DNA from: Moesziomyces globuligerus
Taxonomy: Eukaryota > Basidiomycota > Ustilaginomycetes > Ustilaginales > Ustilaginaceae
Direction of reading: 5' to 3'
Assembly (NCBI GenBank): GCA_030849465.1
Contig: JARVLF010000018.1
Location: 310,001-374,000, forward strand
Length of the DNA stretch: 64,000 nt
Shown here piece by piece: positions 1 to 9,660 of the stretch (position 1 is the first letter of the stretch; every line of letters starts with the position of its first letter). A program made the translations under genes and the position numbers. The notes under the pieces were generated by a model that was not told where the DNA came from, did no database searches, and was given only the letters and a program-made list of their open reading frames with translations.

Positions 1-3000
1 GATCTCCTCAACCGTGATCTCATCGAGGTGCAGCTCGATGCGCTCCAAAGGCGTCCTGTGCTTGGAGCCGCCGAGCATGATGAGCTCTTCGTCTACTCGG
101 CCATGCGCCCCTCAGCAGGCCCCGCATCCGCCGACTCGAGTCGGCTCGGCAGCACTCTGGAGCTGCGCGAGTCGACCCGCTTGTCGCCGCCCGCTGCCAC
201 GGGCGTCGTGGATGCCGCCATCCAGCTTTTCACCGCGTTGCTCCCCTACCAGGAACGCGACGTACAGGTCGCCGCAATCGAGGCCATGCTCGCTCACACC
301 AAGAGCACCAAGCTCGACAAGAACCCTGGCCGGAAGCAGGCCATCCAGATCAACGTCGCCGTAGCCATTCTTGGCGCGCTGCGCATGGCAGTGCAAGGTG
401 GAGTTGGCGCCAATGGCAAGCGGCCTAGCGGATTCAACAACGATCGGCTCAGCTCGGCCATCAAGGATCTGCTACAGGACGCCCTGCTGCAAGCGGATCC
501 GGCCCTGCGCGCTGCGGCAAGCGAGGCGTACGGGAAGCTGGCATCGGTCGCTGGATCGCAGGCCTTATCCAGCCAGGTCCAATTTCTGGTGGACCAGATT
601 GTCGGCAACCGCGACCCGGACGCACGCGCCGGTTGCGCACTTGCGTTTGGCTCCGTCTACAAGGAGGTTGGCGGTTTAGCTGCCGGCCCGCTCACCAAGA
701 CCATCGTCAACGTGCTCATGTCGCTGTCCAACGACCCGCATCCCACGGTGCACTACAACGCGCTCGAGGCGCTCCACATCGTCGTCGACTCGGCCAGCTT
801 GAGCTACAGCCCGTACGTGGCCAGCACGCTCGGGATGCTCGTCAAGCTCTACATGCTCGATACGCACGAGCCGGAGGGTGGCAGTGCCGGCTCGGTCAAC
901 TTGCGCGCCGACCTGCCTGCCCACCAGGCCGTGTGTCGTGTGGTCAACGCGCTCATCGGCGTGCTCGGTCCGGATCTGCAGGAATCCGCGCGCGTGCGCG
1001 GCCTCATCCACTGCCTCCTCTCCGAGTTCTCGCACGAGGCCGAGGCCGGCGTCGTGGTGGAGTCCACCAAGGCGCTGCAGCACTTCAGCCTGTTCGCTTC
1101 GCAGTTTGTTGACGTCGCGGCGTGGATCGCACAGCTGAGGGAACAGCTCAACGGCAAGCAGCGCACGCTCAAGCTCGCTGCGACCATGGCCTTCTACCAG
1201 CTGGTGCAGCGGGAGGCGCTGGCGATGAGCCGGATCGGCGGCGACCAGCTCGTCGAAGAGTTCTTCGCCCAGCTCGACGAGGATCCCAAGCTAGACGGCG
1301 CACGCGAGGTCATTGTCAGCTGGCTGCAGAAGACGGCCGATCTGGCGCCGAGCGGCTGGATCGATCTCTGCCAGCGCATCATGTCGTCGGCGCCGAGCCG
1401 CCCGACTGCCTCGGACTCGGCGCAAAGCAAGAACGCTCAACCCAGTCTTGCGACCATGCTACAGGATGAGGAAGCAGCGACCATCGATCTGGGCTCCGAC
1501 ACCAACGCGGTCAAGCTCAATGCGACGGGCGGCAGTCGCTGGCGCACGCAGCTGTTTGCGTTGCAGTGTTTGCACCAGGTCTTTGTCACCGTGCGCCAGG
1601 CGGGCAAGCTCGAGCACTTTAGCACGCCGTCCGGTGGCGGCAACCAAGAGGCGAGCTCGTCGCAGCGTCGGCTGCTGATGAGCACGCGGGTCGTCGATCT
1701 CATCCGGATGGCGTTCACCGCGAGCACGTCGGCCAACATCGAGATCCGGCTCGAGGGCCTGGTGGTGCTGCGCGATGTGATCGAGTCGTTCAAGCACGCG
1801 CGCGATCCGGACTTTGAAGAGGCGCTGCTGCTCGAGCAGCACCAGGCTCCCATCGCAGCGGCGCTGACGCCGGCCTTCCTGGCGGACTCGACGCCCGAGG
1901 TGCTGGCGGCGGCGGTCGAGGTGTGTGCGGTCTTTGTCTCGTCCGGCGTGATCAAGGAGGTGAGCCGGATGGGCCGCATCCTCAAGCAGCTCGTCTCGGC
2001 GCTCGAGAGCTGCATGCAGCCGAGCATGGCGCAGCTCGGCGACGTCAAGGACCTCTCGCAGAACGCCAACGCCATGCTCAAGATCGCCGTCTTCACCGCC
2101 TGGGCCGAGCTCCAGACGGCGAGCGCGACGCAGCGCTATCTGGTCGACGTCGTCCGGCCGCACGTGGCGCGCATCGTCCCCTACTGGATCGCGTGTCTGC
2201 GCGAGTATGCAAAGATCCGCTCCGACCCGGAGATGGACGCAGGCGGCACACCCGGCGGACCGGGGCCGTCGATCAATGCGAGCCTCGATTCGCAGTACGC
2301 CGGCTTGGCGCGCGAGGTGGTGCTCCCCTACCACGAGCGCTCGTGGCACAAGATCCTCCAAGCGGTCACGGGCCTGCTGCACGAGAACGATGCGGGCGTG
2401 CTGGCGGCGATGGACGGCGAGACGAACGCGGCCTCGGCAGCGGCGGGCACGCCGGCCAAGGCGCGGAGCGAACCGAGCCTGTTCTTCTTTGTGCTGTACG
2501 GGCTGGCGTTTGAGGCGCTTGCGACGCGGTCGTCGACGAGCGCCGAGACGGCGCACGAGGGGCAGGTGCTGCGCATCTCGCTGCGCGCCATGACGGCGCT
2601 GAGCAAGCCGACGGTGGCCGGGACGGCGCTGCTGCAGCCGGCGCTGTTCGGGGAGCTGTGCAACCTGTGGTACCGGCTGGTGATGACCGAGCCGCCTGCG
2701 GTGCAGATCTCGGTGCTCGAGACGATCGGCGGCATGGCGGCATCGTACGGCAAGCTGTTGCTCTCGGCCGAGGACGAGGCGGCGGCCGAGGCAGGCCGGC
2801 TGCCGGGCGAAGCCAAGCTGAGCCAGTGTCTGCGCGTGGTGGTGTGCGTGCTGCAGCACGTACGCACGACGCGCGGCACGGTCGAGGACAAGGCGGCGCT
2901 GCTCCGCGTAGCGTACTCTGCGTACATTGGGATCGTCGGTCTGTATCCGCGCGTGCTGCAGGAGGATCTGTTTGCCGTGGGCTTCTACACGTATGCGGAG

Positions 3001-3936
3001 CTGCTGCGCGACGAGACGTCGGAGCAGGACGTGGTCGGTGCGGCGCTAAGCCCGCTCAAGGACCTGTGCGAGCGCTCGGCCAAGTCGGTGCGTCCGGGGA
3101 GCGATGTGCTTCAGCGTGCGGTGCACGGCTTTCTCTCGCAGGCGTTGCAGCACGTCGACGACCTGCGCACGCGCGCGGGGCGCGTGGCGCTGCACAAGAC
3201 CAAGAACAGCCTGCTGGCGGTGGTGGTGGTGCTGACCTCCGTGCCGGTCAACGTCAAGCTCTCGCAGGCGGTGGCGGAGCATGCGTGCTACCTGGTGGTG
3301 CAGAAGCTGCTCGGCTTCGAGGAGGCGGTGTCGCAGTGGGAGCAGACGGGCGGCGACGCCGACGCGCTTCCGGAAGGCGTGGAGGAGATCGGGCTGACTG
3401 CGGTCCACTGTGCACGGACTGTGGTGCTGGCTTCGTCGCGCGGCAATGCGGCGCTGCTCTACTGTGTCGGGCAGCTGCTGCCGGGCTTGATCGAGTTCGT
3501 CTGCCGTGCGGGTCCGCTGGTGGCGTCGGGCGGGGCTGGGAAGACGCCGCTGGTCAAGCTGAGGGGCGCGGTGGAGGAGGTGATCAAGACGTTCGTCGGG
3601 CTCGTCGCGACGCTGCCGAGCGAGGGCGACTTCCGTGCGCGCGCGCTGGCGATCGTCATGCCGACGCTGCTCGTGCTGCTCGCCCCCTCCGCCGCACCGG
3701 GCACGCTCGCCGCAGAGCTGCACACCTTCACGCTCCGCCAGCTCATCACGCTCGCCGCGCAGCACGCGGCGGCGTTCAAGGAGGCGACCGCCGCGCTGAC
3801 GCCCGAGCGCAGGACTGCGCTCGAATCCGCCATCAGGGCCCAGCTCGGCGCGGGCGCTCAGTCGTCCGCGCCGTCCGGCACCGCGCCGAAGAAGGATCAG
3901 CCCGCCTCGATCGCACTCAAGTCGTTCGGCGCCTAA
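1..3936 (+). CDS. LAA1: Laa1/HEATR5-like HEAT-repeat protein, 5' end outside window
   Basis: The frame is open from the first base of the window to TAA at 3934-3936, so 1311 C-terminal residues are visible and the N-terminus is missing. The protein is an all-helical HEAT-type solenoid: repeated helical pairs rich in Leu and Ala, with stretches such as YQERDVQVAAIEAMLAH near residue 83 and NDPHPTVHYNALEALHIVVD near residue 244 that are typical of HEATR5/Laa1. Family members are about 2000 residues, so roughly two thirds is here. Known role in yeast and animals: a large accessory factor of the AP-1 clathrin adaptor, acting at the trans-Golgi network and endosomes. No intron is evident in the visible part. 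The tail (last ~30 residues) is Ala/Ser/Pro-rich. The 3' end is 103 nt from the stop of the convergent TAN1 gene. The family call rests on recognition of sequence style rather than a search. Confidence 0.8.
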   Translation, partial: DLLNRDLIEVQLDALQRRPVLGAAEHDELFVYSAMRPSAGPASADSSRLGSTLELRESTRLSPPAATGVVDAAIQLFTALLPYQERDVQVAAIEAMLAHTKSTKLDKNPGRKQAIQINVAVAILGALRMAVQGGVGANGKRPSGFNNDRLSSAIKDLLQDALLQADPALRAAASEAYGKLASVAGSQALSSQVQFLVDQIVGNRDPDARAGCALAFGSVYKEVGGLAAGPLTKTIVNVLMSLSNDPHPTVHYNALEALHIVVDSASLSYSPYVASTLGMLVKLYMLDTHEPEGGSAGSVNLRADLPAHQAVCRVVNALIGVLGPDLQESARVRGLIHCLLSEFSHEAEAGVVVESTKALQHFSLFASQFVDVAAWIAQLREQLNGKQRTLKLAATMAFYQLVQREALAMSRIGGDQLVEEFFAQLDEDPKLDGAREVIVSWLQKTADLAPSGWIDLCQRIMSSAPSRPTASDSAQSKNAQPSLATMLQDEEAATIDLGSDTNAVKLNATGGSRWRTQLFALQCLHQVFVTVRQAGKLEHFSTPSGGGNQEASSSQRRLLMSTRVVDLIRMAFTASTSANIEIRLEGLVVLRDVIESFKHARDPDFEEALLLEQHQAPIAAALTPAFLADSTPEVLAAAVEVCAVFVSSGVIKEVSRMGRILKQLVSALESCMQPSMAQLGDVKDLSQNANAMLKIAVFTAWAELQTASATQRYLVDVVRPHVARIVPYWIACLREYAKIRSDPEMDAGGTPGGPGPSINASLDSQYAGLAREVVLPYHERSWHKILQAVTGLLHENDAGVLAAMDGETNAASAAAGTPAKARSEPSLFFFVLYGLAFEALATRSSTSAETAHEGQVLRISLRAMTALSKPTVAGTALLQPALFGELCNLWYRLVMTEPPAVQISVLETIGGMAASYGKLLLSAEDEAAAEAGRLPGEAKLSQCLRVVVCVLQHVRTTRGTVEDKAALLRVAYSAYIGIVGLYPRVLQEDLFAVGFYTYAELLRDETSEQDVVGAALSPLKDLCERSAKSVRPGSDVLQRAVHGFLSQALQHVDDLRTRAGRVALHKTKNSLLAVVVVLTSVPVNVKLSQAVAEHACYLVVQKLLGFEEAVSQWEQTGGDADALPEGVEEIGLTAVHCARTVVLASSRGNAALLYCVGQLLPGLIEFVCRAGPLVASGGAGKTPLVKLRGAVEEVIKTFVGLVATLPSEGDFRARALAIVMPTLLVLLAPSAAPGTLAAELHTFTLRQLITLAAQHAAAFKEATAALTPERRTALESAIRAQLGAGAQSSAPSGTAPKKDQPASIALKSFGA

Positions 3937-4039
3937 GTCAGCACAAGCAGAGGCTCGGGATACTCTGTATATTGATAGACCGCCGAAAGGCGCTTGAATA
4001 AGGACACGAGAATCAACATTGCAATGCGGTGCACTGCGA

Positions 4040-5263
4040 TTAGAAGAGGCGGAAGGCCGACATGTCTTCTGGATCCGCGGGCGCCTTATGCTCCGATTCG
4101 ACCTCCTTGGTCTCTTGCTCTGGCACGTCGTTGTTCTGAGCTGCTTCTTTCGGGGTTTCTGTTGGGATTTCGACCTCGGTCTTTGGGTGGCGATGGGAGT
4201 GGACGAGGTTGTTTGCGACTCTTCCATCTGCCTGAGCGCCCTCTTTGGCCTGAGCGAGGGACTGGAGGTTGAGCTTCTTGAACCTGTTGTAGTCTCTGAG
4301 GACGCTGATGGCTGCTGCGTTCTTGACCACTTCGACGACGATCCAGAGCTGCGGGTCGTTGAGGTTGGCGGTGTGGATGCGGAGTCTCTCGCCGCCCTCG
4401 TGTTCGGGTTGGGCGGTGGGCATGTTGGCCGCAATCACTTGGATGACGTCGTTCCGCTTCAGCTGCGAATGCGACCGGATGCGCGGATCGATCTTGAACG
4501 TCGTCCCCGCCCCCGCCTCGGTGCTGAAGAAGGCGGGGAGCACCGAGCGAGCCAGATCGGCTAGGTCGTTGGCGTTGGCGGCGCAGGTTGCCGCAACGGG
4601 CGTGAGGCGTTGGACGAACCGGCTCCGCGCTACGCCCGTGGTCTCGGCCTCTTGGAGGATCGTGTAGGTGAGCAAGTACGGGTCGAACGGCGGAGCGACC
4701 GAGATGAAGACGAGACACTCGGTGTCGGTCTCGACGCTGCGGAAGCGCACCGCTTTGCCAGCCGAGCGACCGCGACGCTCCGTCGACTTGATGTCCTGCA
4801 GCTCAGCGGCGATCTGCGCCTCGATATCATCCTCCTTGACCTTCTTCTCTGCCTTGTCCGACTCGACCGTCTCAAGCTTTCCGTCTGTCTGGGTCGAGGT
4901 TGAGACAGCAGCAACGGCTGGTACTGCGGGAGTAGTTGCGCCGTTCCGAAGGGCGTCCATATCATCCTCGGCCTCTACTGCGGACGACGCGGCCAGGGTG
5001 GTAGGCTTGGGATCCGGGACGGGCTGCGGAGCGATGCCCGGGTAGATGCGGTCGGCGACCTCGTTGAGCATATCTATGAACTGGAGCGCCGCCTTGCGTT
5101 CCTTGCCCTGGACACACGTGACAAAGATGCCGGCGCCCGAGATGTTGCGCGAGGGGAGGCGGTAGACCTGGTGGTAGGCGGGCTTGGTGCGTTTGTAGCC
5201 GGCGCCGTCCGCGGGCGCATCGCGGCTGTAGCCCGGACCAGAACGCTTGCGCTTCGAAGGCAT
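4040..5263 (-). CDS. TAN1: THUMP-domain tRNA acetylation adaptor (Tan1/THUMPD1)
   Basis: A 407-residue intronless gene. The N-terminus is basic (SKRKRSGPGYS) and is followed by the family signature GAGIFVTCVQGKERKA near residue 43, then a charged low-complexity stretch. The THUMP domain lies at about residues 190-330, ending in TFKIDPRIRSHSQLKRNDVI and the motif WIVVEVVKNAAAISVLRDYN. In yeast and humans this protein brings tRNA to the Kre33/NAT10 acetyltransferase for N4-acetylcytidine at position 12 of tRNA-Ser and tRNA-Leu; the same role is inferred here. It is somewhat longer than human THUMPD1 (about 350 residues) because of the acidic insert at residues ~105-160 and a Glu/Pro-rich tail. 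The start ATG is the first in frame and immediately precedes the conserved basic N-terminus. It shares a 256-bp divergent intergenic region with the next gene. Confidence 0.88.
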   Translation of the reverse strand: MPSKRKRSGPGYSRDAPADGAGYKRTKPAYHQVYRLPSRNISGAGIFVTCVQGKERKAALQFIDMLNEVADRIYPGIAPQPVPDPKPTTLAASSAVEAEDDMDALRNGATTPAVPAVAAVSTSTQTDGKLETVESDKAEKKVKEDDIEAQIAAELQDIKSTERRGRSAGKAVRFRSVETDTECLVFISVAPPFDPYLLTYTILQEAETTGVARSRFVQRLTPVAATCAANANDLADLARSVLPAFFSTEAGAGTTFKIDPRIRSHSQLKRNDVIQVIAANMPTAQPEHEGGERLRIHTANLNDPQLWIVVEVVKNAAAISVLRDYNRFKKLNLQSLAQAKEGAQADGRVANNLVHSHRHPKTEVEIPTETPKEAAQNNDVPEQETKEVESEHKAPADPEDMSAFRLF

Positions 5264-5519
5264 CTTGGACTGCTAGCACCCGACCGGATCGTACCAAAGC
5301 AAGATGTGCGAGGAGCAGAGTGTGTGTACGAGAGGCGGGGGGAAGGAACGAGGGAAGGAAGCGAAATTCGTAGATGCCAGCTTCGGAAGACGGACGTCGG
5401 AAGCCGGCCAACCCTAGAAGCGTTGGCCGGGTGAGTGAGGATCAGGGTCTTGACAGCTGCTTTTCGCTGCTCACGGCTGTGCTTTTGGTCCACCACCACC
5501 GCCACCACAGCCCAGGACG
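5264..5519. promoter_or_regulatory. Short divergent intergenic region (likely bidirectional promoter)
   Basis: These 256 bp separate the start codons of TAN1 (minus) and the coiled-coil gene (plus), so both promoters must lie here or overlap the genes. No TATA-like element is obvious. A CAC/CCA-rich run just before 5520 is the only compositional feature I see. Confidence 0.5.
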
Positions 5520-6227
5520 ATGGACTTGACCCAATCGCGAGACGATCCGCACGGTGTGCAGCGGCTGCTGGACATCTTGCGGCGGCAGCAAGACGCCTCG
5601 TCCACGTCGTCTGCGCCCAATCCGTTCGCCTCGGCGCCCAAGCCACAGCCCGACCCGCTCGCCTCGTCGTCCTCGGATGCTGCGCTTCGTCGTCGCACCT
5701 ACGCCTCCGCATACCCCACCCAGAACGATGCGCCCTTCGACCCGTATGCGTTCAATCCGTTTAGCACCGCCAATCCCGTGCTCGAGAAGCCTCCGCCCGC
5801 ACCGTCGCCCGCGCCCGCATCCGCGCCAGGCAAGCCGCGGCAAGAGGCGCGCGAGCTCGGCGCGCTGAGCTTTGCCGAGTCGCTGCCGATCCTCGCACGG
5901 CTGGCGGAGGATGAGGGGCTGATGCGTCGGCTGCGTGCGCTGCGCGAGCAGCAGCACGCGCTCGAACGCAAGCTCGCCAAAGAACATCGCCTGTTCGCCG
6001 CCACTGCAGAGCGCCAGTTCCCGCACGCCAAGCAGCGGCGCGAGGAGGACGACAAGAGGAGAGCAGAGGCGCTTGTGCAGTGGGACCAGTGTCTTGCACA
6101 GCAGCAGGAGCATCTCGCGCGCGCAGGCGTACCCACGTTTGCGCCGACCGACGACAGAAGAAGGCTAGAGACCCAGCGCAAGGTCCTCGCCGTCCTCGTC
6201 GACATGCTCGACGACCTACCCGCCTAG
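5520..6227 (+). CDS. Uncharacterised coiled-coil protein
   Basis: A 235-residue intronless gene starting with ATG at 5520, directly after a CCA-rich leader. I do not recognise the family. Residues 1-115 are Ser/Pro/Ala-rich and probably disordered, with an NPFASAPKPQPDP stretch that includes an NPF tripeptide (a known ligand of EH domains), and a second NPF in FNPFSTANP. Residues ~120-200 form a charged heptad-like helix (LARLAEDEGLMRRLRALREQ, ALERKLAKEHRLFAATAE), very likely a coiled coil. The end is LAVLVDMLDDLPA. The two NPF motifs hint at an endocytic or trafficking adaptor, but that is speculation. The gene is divergent from TAN1 and convergent with BIO (stop codons 95 bp apart). Confidence 0.65.
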   Translation: MDLTQSRDDPHGVQRLLDILRRQQDASSTSSAPNPFASAPKPQPDPLASSSSDAALRRRTYASAYPTQNDAPFDPYAFNPFSTANPVLEKPPPAPSPAPASAPGKPRQEARELGALSFAESLPILARLAEDEGLMRRLRALREQQHALERKLAKEHRLFAATAERQFPHAKQRREEDDKRRAEALVQWDQCLAQQQEHLARAGVPTFAPTDDRRRLETQRKVLAVLVDMLDDLPA

Positions 6228-6322
6228 CGCCAGCCTCAATGCTCAAAAGTATGACAGCCAGAGCTCGCGGAACGGGAAGAAGAGGGTGTGTGAGATTACG
6301 TAGAGCGCTGGAGGAGGGAGCA

Positions 6323-9070
6323 CTAGGAGGCGTTGCGAAGGGCGTTGTGGAGGACGCGCTCCGAGGTGCGCAGCACGCTGGGTGGCGTGTTGAGCGACGA
6401 CATGAGGTAGATGACGTTGCCGAGCGGTCTGGCGTGGATGTTGTACGGCAGCGTATCCTCCTGCTCCTGCTGCTGCTGCGTGGGGATGCTCGGATGACCC
6501 TGGTTGCTCGACGCACCATACCTGAGCTTCTTCAGCACGTCGACGGAAGCGGTCGACGTGTATCCGCCGTGGGTGTCCTTGATGGCGACCTTGAGTACGC
6601 AGCCCATGGCCACGGCGTGGTCGACGTTGTCGAGCCGTGTCAGCTGTTCGACCGCGTCTTTGGACCAGAACGACCAGACGCCCTTGTCGTCCTTGTCTGC
6701 GGCGCCCCACTGGGACTTGGACTGGGACCATTCGGACGAGGTTTTGAGCTGGGCGATGGCAGCGAGAGTTTCGAGCGCGACGGCGCAGCCGATGGGATGG
6801 GCCGTGTAGCTGTGTCCGTGGAGGAGCGCATCGACCTTGGAGTCGGAGCGGTTGAACGTATCAAAGATGGCGGAAGAAGCAAGCGTGACCGACATGGGCA
6901 CCATGCCGCCCGTGAGGATCTTGGCGAGCACCGAGATGTCGGGTGTGACGCCGAGCACGCTCGCGGGCGTGCAGGCTCCGAGTCGATAGAGCCCTGCGAA
7001 GACCTCGTCAAAGATGACGGGGATTCCGCGCCATGCTTGTCCATCGGCGAGCGGCGGTGTGGGGTTGGTGAGCGGAGCGTCGGTGAGCGAGAAGAGGTCT
7101 TGGCTCTCGCGGCACGTGTCGATGAGGATGCGCTGGAAGAGCGGATCGACAAACACCATGCCTCCCGCTCCCATGACCAGAGGCTCGAGCACCAGCGCGC
7201 CGAACTTGCGACCCTGTTCTTTGGTCAGCATCTGCAGCGTGTCGCGGATCGAAGCGCGGTAGAAGTGCACCAACGCATCGTCGGCTCGCAGTCGCGCCTC
7301 GACATCGTACACCTCCTGCATGCTCGCATACGACCGTTCAAAGATCGCTGCTCCCGCTCCCGCGAGGCTGTCAGGAAGGTGGCGCGACCGCATCCGGTCT
7401 GCTAGATCCTTGTCGGCGACGTGGAGTGAGATCGTCACATCGCCAGGCGCGCGCTGCTCGACCGTAGGCGGATCGAACCAGAACCCGCGTCCGCGATACC
7501 AGTGCACCGCCTCGCTGTACACGCTCGGCTCGCACGCGTCCATGGTGCCGATCGTATCGCCGTGATAGCTGCCCTTGAGACCCAGCACCTGCCACTCCTG
7601 CTTCGGCCTTCCACCCCGATAGCCAGGCTGTTGACCTGGCCTGGCCTTGTCGGCCGCTCGCTCGCTCGAAGCGCGCGTCTCGTAGCGCAGGATGGAGGTC
7701 TGCAAAGCCATCTTGAGCGCCACCTCCATGCCCGTGCTTCCGTCGTCGCTGAAGAAGACGCGGTCCGCCCATCCGTAGCCCGGGTTGGTGCGCAGCGAGG
7801 GCGTCTCGTCCGACTGCACGTGCTTGCCCGTGAGGAGCTCGGCGAGTTGCAGCGCGGGTTGGTGCGTACCGTTGGGGAAGAGCACGTGGCCGTAGCGTCC
7901 CGCCGCATGCGCAGCAGCCGTGACAAGACGCTGAGGCGCATGCCCCAGACACTGCGTCCACCAACTCGCGCTGCCGTCGAACACGGGCTGTAGCAGGCTG
8001 TTGCCCGTGCGTGCATCTGAGGCGTTGGATGCGCGCGCGGAGCGCTGATCGAGCATGGAGAAGAAGTCGCCGTACGCCGAGTCGATGACGTTGACCTCGG
8101 CATTGGTGCGCGTGAGCTGGTGCTGGGTAAACGGCCACCAGCATGTGTCGCGCGTGCGCTGCGCCATGGAGCCGAGCTCGCGCATGCGCGCCGCGTGCTT
8201 CTGCCGCAGATGCTGCACGACGCCGTAGACACCCCCTTCATTCTCTTCAGCCGAGGCGGGGGTGCGACCTGTGACGAGACCCTGGTAGAAGCGCGCCATC
8301 GCTTCGCGGTCCGCCGCGCTATCGACGTTGCGTACAGGTGGTGGACCCACGTCGCCCGAGCCGTTGGGACCGCCGAGGCCAAATACGGGGATGCTGTGTT
8401 CGTCGGCAAAGAAGCGACGGAGGTAGTCGACGTTGCCGTAGCGCGGCGAGGGGAAGAGCAGCACGGCATCGACGTCGTAGCCCGCAACGAGCAGCGACTC
8501 GAACGCCGAGCGCGTGGTGCTGATCCCGCCCAGCTCGGCCGATCCGATGAGCACCGTCGGCAACCTCAACGGCCTCAGCAGATGCGACTGCGAGACTCCG
8601 CTCGGTCCGGGCGAGTGCACACCTCCTGCTGTCTCGACGTAGGCCACACCGCCGTGGTTGGCCGCGGTGTGGATCCAGTCGCCGATATCGCGGACGAACT
8701 GTTCGTCGCTCGGCGCCTTGGTTGGAGTCTGGGAGGTGGTGCGACGTTCGAGCTCTACGGCCAAGTGCGGGCTGACGGGCTCGGTGAAGCGATACAGCGT
8801 GCGGTACTCGGCGCCAGGCACGTAGCGCGAGACATGCGCATCGTCGGCGTCCGCCAACGCACCCGTCGAGACGGGCTTGAGGTAGTGCACGCGCTCGCCC
8901 GCCCCCTGCGCCGAAGCAGCAAAGACGTCGGTCGGCGTCGACGACGAGGCGGTGCCGACGGGAAGCGCAGACGACGCCAGGCACAGCGCCGTGGTGAAGA
9001 TCGTCTTGCCCACATCCGTGTTTGCGCCAAACACCTGGTGCACCCGCAGATGCGGATACAGATGCGCCAT
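6323..9070 (-). CDS. Bifunctional dethiobiotin synthetase / DAPA aminotransferase (BioD-BioA)
   Basis: A 915-residue intronless biotin-synthesis enzyme. Residues ~10-290 are the BioD half: the P-loop GANTDVGKT is at 15-23, followed by HYLKPVSTGA and VETAGGVHSPGPSG. Residues ~307-915 are the BioA half, a PLP-dependent class III aminotransferase: CWWPFTQHQ, VFFSDDGSTGMEVALKMALQ, SYHGDTIG near 501, PVIFDEVFAGLYR, and the PLP lysine context LAKILTGGMVPMS. The two steps are DAPA formation from KAPA and ATP-dependent ring closure to dethiobiotin; this fused order is known from other fungi and plants. I chose the ATG at 9070 because it precedes the BioD fold directly. An upstream in-frame ATG at 9208 would add 46 residues (hydrophobic and Arg-containing) that could be a targeting signal. 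A Gly/Glu-rich spacer joins the halves. Confidence 0.93.
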   Translation of the reverse strand: MAHLYPHLRVHQVFGANTDVGKTIFTTALCLASSALPVGTASSSTPTDVFAASAQGAGERVHYLKPVSTGALADADDAHVSRYVPGAEYRTLYRFTEPVSPHLAVELERRTTSQTPTKAPSDEQFVRDIGDWIHTAANHGGVAYVETAGGVHSPGPSGVSQSHLLRPLRLPTVLIGSAELGGISTTRSAFESLLVAGYDVDAVLLFPSPRYGNVDYLRRFFADEHSIPVFGLGGPNGSGDVGPPPVRNVDSAADREAMARFYQGLVTGRTPASAEENEGGVYGVVQHLRQKHAARMRELGSMAQRTRDTCWWPFTQHQLTRTNAEVNVIDSAYGDFFSMLDQRSARASNASDARTGNSLLQPVFDGSASWWTQCLGHAPQRLVTAAAHAAGRYGHVLFPNGTHQPALQLAELLTGKHVQSDETPSLRTNPGYGWADRVFFSDDGSTGMEVALKMALQTSILRYETRASSERAADKARPGQQPGYRGGRPKQEWQVLGLKGSYHGDTIGTMDACEPSVYSEAVHWYRGRGFWFDPPTVEQRAPGDVTISLHVADKDLADRMRSRHLPDSLAGAGAAIFERSYASMQEVYDVEARLRADDALVHFYRASIRDTLQMLTKEQGRKFGALVLEPLVMGAGGMVFVDPLFQRILIDTCRESQDLFSLTDAPLTNPTPPLADGQAWRGIPVIFDEVFAGLYRLGACTPASVLGVTPDISVLAKILTGGMVPMSVTLASSAIFDTFNRSDSKVDALLHGHSYTAHPIGCAVALETLAAIAQLKTSSEWSQSKSQWGAADKDDKGVWSFWSKDAVEQLTRLDNVDHAVAMGCVLKVAIKDTHGGYTSTASVDVLKKLRYGASSNQGHPSIPTQQQQEQEDTLPYNIHARPLGNVIYLMSSLNTPPSVLRTSERVLHNALRNAS

Positions 9071-9660
9071 CGTCAAGCCCCGAGCTTCGTGGAGCCGGTA
9101 GTCTCGGATGGGATGGAATCGTATAGTGGTGGAAGCGATGAGGGTGGTGATGAGCTCAGACGAGCAGGCAGCTAGCTGGCTTGGCGTGATGAGCCCCAAC
9201 AAAAGCAAGCCTCGTTAAGCAAACCGGTGGCCGGGTTCTTCTTGCCGTCAGGGCCGACGCTGAGCCGAGCGCGCGAAACGCCGGCGCTCTGCTTCGTAAC
9301 GCGGCCAGTGCGCACACGACCTTGCACTCTGTGGTGCTCGTGCTCGGCGCGCTGATTTTGGTTTCGGATCAATCGGCCGCAACTCGGCCTGTCCCCCAAC
9401 CGCCCTCGCCCGATCGTGCATCCCAACATCACCCACCCAACCTATCCAACAGCGCCATGCTACCTCTAACCCCCTCATCTCTGCTCAAGCTGCAGACCAC
9501 ATCCAGTGACGGCAGCATGAATATCTACAGAGAATCGAAATTGAGTGTCCGCTCCCCAACGAGGAGCTCAGTGCGCTAGTATGTACAAAACAAAGCTTGA
9601 CCCAAGATGCTGTCCATGCGGCTACTGTCACGTCCTTGCGGATGCTCGGCTCTTGAAACA
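9071..9660. other. Intergenic, upstream of the biotin gene
   Basis: About 590 bp between the chosen biotin-gene start and the stop of the next minus-strand gene, containing the biotin-gene promoter and the 3' region of the neighbour. The first ~140 bp are also open in the biotin frame as a possible N-terminal extension. No other gene or clear core element seen. Confidence 0.5.
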
